DNA of 50,799 nucleotides from Rhodobacteraceae bacterium PARR1 (GTDB lineage Bacteria; Pseudomonadota; Alphaproteobacteria; Rhodobacterales; Rhodobacteraceae), in assembly GCA_002256185.1 (NCBI GenBank), contig NKIT01000007.1, forward strand, positions 1 through 50,799, in the 5' to 3' direction. The notes beneath the pieces are model-generated. The model did no database searches, was not told where the DNA came from, and saw only the letters and a program-made list of their open reading frames with translations. The translations under genes and the position numbers were made by a program. Each line of letters starts with the position of its first letter. Within the stretch, counting starts at the first letter, position 1. This document shows positions 47,057 to 50,799 of the stretch, one piece after another.

Positions 47057-47537
47057 CCGCCGATCCCTGCTTGCCCTGCTGGCCGCCGCCCCTTTGGCGG
47101 CCTGCGGGTTCACCCCGGCTTATGGCCCCAACGGCCCGGCAAAGGCGCTGCGGGGGCGGATTTCCTATCAGGAACCGACCGATCCCAACGCCTTTGAACT
47201 GGTCAAACAGCTTGAGGTGCAGTTTGGCCGGCCCGAAGCCCCGACCCATGCCTTGCGCTATGGTCTGACCGTCAGCGCGCAGGCGGGCGGCTATACCACA
47301 GCGAACGCGATCACCCGCTATGTGCTGAACGGCAGCGTGGTCTGGTCGCTGGACAATATCGCCAGCACGCAACGGGTGGCGGGCGGCACGGCGACGGGCT
47401 TCACCTCTTGGTCAGCGGCGGGGACCACGATTTCCACGCAAGTGGCGTCTGACGATGCCGTGCGGCGCTTGATGGTGATTCTGGCCGATCAGATGGCGAC
47501 GCAAATCCTCGCCGCCTCTGTGGATATGACACAATGA
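47043..47537 (+). CDS. lptE: LPS-assembly lipoprotein LptE
   Basis: 164 residues: twin-arginine-like start then a lipobox ([20 protein letters not shown]). CGFTPAYG after the lipid cysteine is the hallmark of alphaproteobacterial LptE. It plugs the LptD barrel in the outer membrane. It overlaps leuS by 14 bases and holA by four, the usual leuS-lptE-holA order. Confidence 0.93.
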   Translation: MSWSNRRSLLALLAAAPLAACGFTPAYGPNGPAKALRGRISYQEPTDPNAFELVKQLEVQFGRPEAPTHALRYGLTVSAQAGGYTTANAITRYVLNGSVVWSLDNIASTQRVAGGTATGFTSWSAAGTTISTQVASDDAVRRLMVILADQMATQILAASVDMTQ

Positions 47538-48556
47538 TCCTGAAAGGGGGCGAGGCGGTCCGCTACTTCGCCAAGCCCGATCCTGCCAAGGCGGGTCTGT
47601 TGATCTATGGCCCTGACGCCATGCGCGTGGCACTTCGGCGGCAAGAGGTGATCCTTGCGCTTGTCGGCAAGGAGGGTGAGGCCGAGATGCGCCTGACCCG
47701 CATGTCTGGCAGTGACCTGCGCAAAGACCCCGCACGCTTGATTGATGCGATGAAGGCGCAAGGCTTCTTCCCCGGCCCGCGCGTGGTCTTTGTCGAAGAG
47801 GCAACCGACGGCCTTGCCCCGCAATTTGACGCCGCGCTGAAAGAATGGCGTCCGGGTGACGCGCAGATCATCGTCACGGCGGGGGAGTTGAAGGGCAAGA
47901 CGGCACCGTTGAAGGTGGTGTTCGAGAAAAACCTGAACACCTATGCCGTGGTGCTATATGACGAACCGCCCAGCCGCGAAGAGATTGAATCCGCGCTGCA
48001 AAAGGCCGGCCTGACCCGGATCGAACCAGCGGCGATGGCGGACCTGACCACGCTTGCCCGAGCGCTGGACCCCGGCGATTTCCGGCAGTTTCTGGAAAAG
48101 GTGGCGCTGTATAAATACGGCGATCCGACGCCGCTTGTCCCGCAGGATGTGGCAGCCCTCGCCCCGTCGAGCATCGAGGCCGGGGTGGATGACCTGATCA
48201 TGGTCGCCGCCGATGGCAATGCCGGACAAATCGGCCTGTTCGTGCGGCGACTGGAGGGGCAGGGGACCAATCCCGTGACCATCTGCATCGCCGCCCTGCG
48301 CCATTTCCGGGGCTTACAGGCGGCGATGGCCGATCCGGGCGGGGTGCAATCCGGGCTGGCGCGGTTCCGCGGTAACTTCAAGGTCAAGGATGCCATGACC
48401 CGGCAAGCGGGCCTGTGGTCACGCGATGGCATCGACAAGGCGGTTGCCGCGATCCTTGAAACCGACCTGACGCTGCGATCCGCATCCCGCGCGCCGGGAA
48501 TGGCGGTGATGGAGCGGACCTTGATCCGTCTGGCGATGATGGCGCGGGCGCGATGA
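47534..48556 (+). CDS. holA: DNA polymerase III delta subunit HolA
   Basis: 340 residues. The clamp-loader delta subunit opens the beta clamp. The N-terminus (AGLLIYGPDAMRVALRRQEVILALVG) is a degenerate P-loop region, and FCxxx-like DLRKDPARLIDAMKAQGFFPGPRVVFVEEATDGL is typical of delta. The C-terminal helical collar includes VRRLEGQGTNPVTICIAALRHFRGLQAA. It overlaps both neighbours by four bases. Confidence 0.94.
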   Translation: MILKGGEAVRYFAKPDPAKAGLLIYGPDAMRVALRRQEVILALVGKEGEAEMRLTRMSGSDLRKDPARLIDAMKAQGFFPGPRVVFVEEATDGLAPQFDAALKEWRPGDAQIIVTAGELKGKTAPLKVVFEKNLNTYAVVLYDEPPSREEIESALQKAGLTRIEPAAMADLTTLARALDPGDFRQFLEKVALYKYGDPTPLVPQDVAALAPSSIEAGVDDLIMVAADGNAGQIGLFVRRLEGQGTNPVTICIAALRHFRGLQAAMADPGGVQSGLARFRGNFKVKDAMTRQAGLWSRDGIDKAVAAILETDLTLRSASRAPGMAVMERTLIRLAMMARAR

Positions 48557-48996
48557 CGGCGCTGGAACGGCTGCACGTCGACTGCGCGGCACTGGGAACG
48601 ATCCTGTTCACCGTCACCGCGCATGATTTCGACGCCTTGCTGTTCCGGCGGCTGTATTCGTCGCACCCCGCCGAATACCCTGCCTCGGGAACCAAGCCGA
48701 TGGTGCGGGATGCGTGGTTTGACCTGTGCATCACGCGGGGGGAAACCTTTGTCGCCAACACCCCCGATGCTTTTGCCGCGCTGTTTTTCGACCATGCGCT
48801 GATCACGTCAATGGGATTGGGGTCAGCGGTCAACATTCCCGTTTCGGATGGCACGTTGGTTGTTGGCACGGTCAACCTATTGGCAGGTATCGGCCATTTC
48901 ACTCCTGACAGGTTGGCGGGCTATCACGACGCAGTCCGTGGCCAGCGCGTTGGCTTGGTGCAAGCGCTGCGGGCATCGGCCGCCACGCCGGGTTGA
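48553..48996 (+). CDS. GAF-domain protein
   Basis: 147 residues forming one small GAF domain (LGTILFTVTAHDFDALLFRRLYSSHPAEYP; SMGLGSAVNIPVSDGTLVVGTVNLLAG). There is no output domain, so it may bind a small ligand or act as an enzyme cofactor carrier. It is coupled to holA by an ATGA overlap. Single GAF proteins of this shape sit with transport or catabolic genes elsewhere; no ligand can be named here. Confidence 0.8.
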   Translation: MTALERLHVDCAALGTILFTVTAHDFDALLFRRLYSSHPAEYPASGTKPMVRDAWFDLCITRGETFVANTPDAFAALFFDHALITSMGLGSAVNIPVSDGTLVVGTVNLLAGIGHFTPDRLAGYHDAVRGQRVGLVQALRASAATPG

Positions 48997-49022
48997 ACCA
49001 TTCCGGGAACGACTGGCACAGA

Positions 49023-49101
49023 TTGTTTCCCGTTTGGTGTGACACGATGATGGACAACTCCCCTTGATCGGGATTAGGAAAAGCTCAAGGGGATGCGAAG
49101 C
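49023..49101 (+). promoter_or_regulatory. hspQ promoter and stem that hides the ribosome binding site
   Basis: TTGTTT (49023-49028) and GATGAT (49046-49051) are spaced by 17 bases and predict a start near 49058. TCCCCTTGA (49059-49067) then pairs perfectly over nine bases with TCAAGGGGA (49085-49093), leaving a 17-base loop. The right arm contains AAGGGG (49087-49092), the only ribosome binding site for the ATG at 49102. A single stem of this kind in a heat-shock gene leader suggests a translational thermosensor. Confidence 0.5.
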
Positions 49102-49428
49102 ATGATGACAGCCTGTGCGAAATACCATCTCGGTCAGGTGGTCCGTCATCGGAAGCATCCGTTCCGCGGCGTCGTGTTTGATGTGGACCCGCGGTTTTCC
49201 AATACCGAAGAATGGTATGACGCGATCCCCGAAGACAGCCGTCCCGCCAAGGATCAGCCGTTCTATCACCTGCTGGCCGAAAACGACCAAAGCTTTTACG
49301 TGGCTTATGTGTCGGAACAGAACCTTGTTCCCGATGACACGGGTGAGCCTGTGGATCACCCCGATCTGGGCGATCTGTTCGGCGATTTTGCCGATGGCCG
49401 CTATCCGTTGCAGTTCCAACTGAACTGA
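49102..49428 (+). CDS. hspQ: Heat shock protein HspQ
   Basis: 108 residues, close to the 105 of E. coli HspQ. AKYHLGQVVRHRKHPFRGVVFDVDPRFSNTEEWY and QPFYHLLAEND...YVAYVSEQNL are the YccV-like domain. HspQ binds and modulates Lon and is induced by heat. ATG codons lie at 49093, 49102 and 49105; 49102 has AAGGGG nine bases upstream and was chosen. The leader stem could limit translation at normal temperature. Confidence 0.93.
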   Translation: MMTACAKYHLGQVVRHRKHPFRGVVFDVDPRFSNTEEWYDAIPEDSRPAKDQPFYHLLAENDQSFYVAYVSEQNLVPDDTGEPVDHPDLGDLFGDFADGRYPLQFQLN

Positions 49429-49491
49429 CGCTTCGCAGCTAACGCTTCCTTTACCTGCGCGCCCCATGCTGCCCCCAAAGACGGAGGCGAC

Positions 49492-49818
49492 ATGAAACTG
49501 CAAGCAGAGCAGGACGAAACCGATCTCATCATCCGCGTGCAGGGCGACCGGATCGACGCTGCGGGGGCGGTGCCGTTCAAGGACCAGATTCTGCAACTGG
49601 CCGAAGGGGGGACAGGCCGGGTGGTGCTTGACCTCAGCCGGGTGGATTTTCTGGACAGCAGCGGTCTGGGTGCCTTGGTGGCGATCCGGCGGATGCTCGG
49701 CGCGCGCGCGCTGGACCTGATGTCGCCCACCCCGCCCGTGGTGCGTGTGCTGCGGCTGACGCGGATGGACATGGTTTTCACCATCCATCCCGCCGCCGGG
49801 TCGCCGAATGGGGCCTGA
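49492..49818 (+). CDS. STAS-domain anti-sigma factor antagonist (SpoIIAA/RsbV type)
   Basis: 108 residues. The STAS fold is complete, with VDFLDSSGLGALVAIRRML carrying the phosphorylatable serine (56 or 57). GGAGG precedes the ATG. It overlaps the next gene, an anti-sigma kinase, by 11 bases, so the two form a partner-switching pair. No sigma factor or PP2C phosphatase is visible in the window. Confidence 0.92.
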   Translation: MKLQAEQDETDLIIRVQGDRIDAAGAVPFKDQILQLAEGGTGRVVLDLSRVDFLDSSGLGALVAIRRMLGARALDLMSPTPPVVRVLRLTRMDMVFTIHPAAGSPNGA

Positions 49819-50239
49819 CTGCCGCTTTGACCACAGCTTTGCCGCCCAAGCGATGGAGGTGCGGTTGGTGCTGACCCGCCTCAGGCGGGCGTCGGTGCTG
49901 CGTGGCCTGTCGCCCGAATCCGCCGAAAGCTGCGAGCTGGTCTTGGCAGAGGCAATGAACAACATTGTCGAACATGCTTATGGCGGGGGCGACGGGTCGT
50001 TGCGGTTGACGTTGCTGCGCGGGCGGCATCACGTGATCTGCCGTTTGTTGGACCGGGGCCGTCCCTTGCCGGGCCTGACGCTGCCGCCCGGCCGTCTGCC
50101 GCCGCAGGATGATTCGCCCGCCGAAGGCGGCTATGGCTGGTTCCTGATCCACAGCCTGTCGCAACGGCTGCATTACCGGCGGGCAGACGGGATGAACCGT
50201 CTGTTCATCGTTGTTACCGCCAACAGTCGCGCCGCCTAA
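49808..50239 (+). CDS. Anti-sigma regulatory kinase (RsbW-like HATPase_c_2)
   Basis: 143 residues of GHKL ATPase. The N-box ELVLAEAMNNIVEHAY contains Glu48 and Asn52, the G1-like LLDRGRPLPG and the G2 EGGYGWFLI complete the nucleotide pocket. It should phosphorylate the STAS protein encoded just upstream and hold a target protein inactive. The target is unknown. Confidence 0.92.
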   Translation: MGPDCRFDHSFAAQAMEVRLVLTRLRRASVLRGLSPESAESCELVLAEAMNNIVEHAYGGGDGSLRLTLLRGRHHVICRLLDRGRPLPGLTLPPGRLPPQDDSPAEGGYGWFLIHSLSQRLHYRRADGMNRLFIVVTANSRAA

Positions 50240-50347
50240 GCCAGATTGTTTCAAATTTCGCCGATGCGACGCAGAAAGACCGGAATCCGCCCCTAAATCT
50301 GCCCGCCATTCTGCCGATAAACAGACTGTAGCTCGAATTTGGCTGCA

Positions 50348-50394
50348 CCCTGGCGTTGCGCGCGAAAGCCCCCACCCAGCGCGCGACGCCGGGG
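50348..50394. repeat. Long perfect-length hairpin (16 paired positions)
   Basis: CCCTGGCGTTGCGCGC (50348-50363) pairs with GCGCGCGACGCCGGGG (50379-50394) at 16 positions including G-T pairs, with a 15-base loop. It lies 109 bases after the anti-sigma kinase stop and 73 before the next start. No T run follows, so it is not a classic terminator. The rest of the 227-base gap shows nothing else. Confidence 0.6.
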
Positions 50395-50466
50395 TTCCAT
50401 CACAAGCGTTGGACAGCCTCTGAAGCTGCCGGTATTCAGGCGGCCACCCCAAGCGAGGTTGCCAAG

Positions 50467-50760
50467 ATGCCCGATTTTGACCGCGGCGCCCTTTCCGCCC
50501 AAATCCACGCGCTCTGCCACGGTGAGACGGATACCGTCGCGCTGATGGCCACCGTGGCCTGCGAAATCCACAATGGCCATCCGATGTCGGATTGGACCGG
50601 GTTTTACCGCGTTGTTGCGCCTGAACTCTTGAAGATCGGTCCCTATCAAGGCGGGCATGGCTGTCTGGTGATCCCCTTTTCGCGCGGGGTCTGCGGGGCG
50701 GCGTTTCCCCAAGGACCCCGCCCGGGCGCCGCCGCCGCCTGCGGGCGAGGCTGCGCGTAG
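50467..50760 (+). CDS. Free methionine-(R)-sulfoxide reductase (GAF type), 3' end disrupted
   Basis: The first about 78 residues (TVACEIHNGHPMSDWTGFYRV; LKIGPYQGGHGCLVIPFSRGVCGAA) match fRMsr, including two of the three family cysteines in GGHGCLVIPFSRGVCG. After GVCGAA (about 50702) the reading turns into GC-rich nonsense (FPQGPRPGAAAACGRGCA) and stops at 50760, where the family should continue with a conserved QLVPDV-like strand and the third cysteine. The gene is therefore truncated, frameshifted or joined to unrelated sequence near the window end. Confidence 0.75.
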   Translation: MPDFDRGALSAQIHALCHGETDTVALMATVACEIHNGHPMSDWTGFYRVVAPELLKIGPYQGGHGCLVIPFSRGVCGAAFPQGPRPGAAAACGRGCA

Positions 50761-50799
50761 CTGGGGCCGCCCATCGCCTGCAGGCGCGCGATGCGCTCT

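Noticed and set aside
44393-47113. Two long minus-strand frames under leuS
   Set aside because: Shadow frames of leuS; no motifs and composition typical of antisense reading.

Overview
The window reads as a chromosomal segment of a GC-rich alphaproteobacterium of the Rhodobacter/Paracoccus group (Rhodobacterales). The strongest markers are regB / senC-regA-hvrA in the order known from Rhodobacter capsulatus, a hemD-mic60-hemY block, two Rhodobacter-type porins, AddAB instead of RecBCD, and DUF3576, DUF2853 and DUF1761 proteins. No phage, transposase or CRISPR array was seen. All functions are inferred from reading the translations; no database search was run.

Layout. 1-2.0 kb: the start of a membrane-anchored protein (cut by the window edge), a 413-base gap holding a cluster of TGAACG half-sites, a secreted protein built of 54-residue repeats, and a TetR regulator. 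2.0-7.8 kb: AlkB-type alkane hydroxylase, MutY, DUF721, a DsbA-like oxidoreductase, a CoA-transferase, a REP-like inverted pair and an EEP-family hydrolase. 7.85-10.2 kb: tRNA-Lys(UUU), dapF and mtaB. 10.2-10.9 kb: the remains of a TROVE (Ro60) gene. 11-15.2 kb: a DUF900 lipoprotein hydrolase, hslU, a brnTA toxin-antitoxin pair lying between hslV and hslU, and trxA. 15.2-28.6 kb: a leftward run regB - PAS protein - tsaE - amgK - murU - addB - addA, divergent from senC-regA-hvrA. It puts redox control next to peptidoglycan recycling, tRNA modification and double-strand-break repair. 28.6-34.2 kb: a LysR regulator facing a 28-residue ORF, a YfbR-like nucleotidase, DUF2853, a possible small RNA, DUF1761, EVE, YciI, gpsA and tsaD. 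34.2-39.7 kb: hemD-mic60-hemY, a TRAP binding protein and a lipoprotein of lysozyme-like fold. 39.7-43.5 kb: lolA, a YggS protein and two tandem porins. 43.5-50.8 kb: DUF3576 and DUF378 proteins, leuS-lptE-holA-GAF, hspQ, a STAS/anti-sigma-kinase pair and a methionine sulfoxide reductase gene that breaks up at the window end.

The genes are mostly housekeeping and envelope functions in short overlapping operons (ATGA or GTGA junctions at DUF721/dsbA, dapF/mtaB, addB/addA, amgK/tsaE, tsaD/gpsA, lptE/holA, holA/GAF). Two of the three t6A tRNA-modification genes considered here, tsaE and tsaD, lie in separate operons. The points most worth a second look are a stem that buries the hspQ ribosome binding site, the decayed Ro60 gene, the brnTA module splitting hslVU, a low-GC patch inside leuS, the 54-residue repeat protein, and the small peptide opposite the LysR gene.
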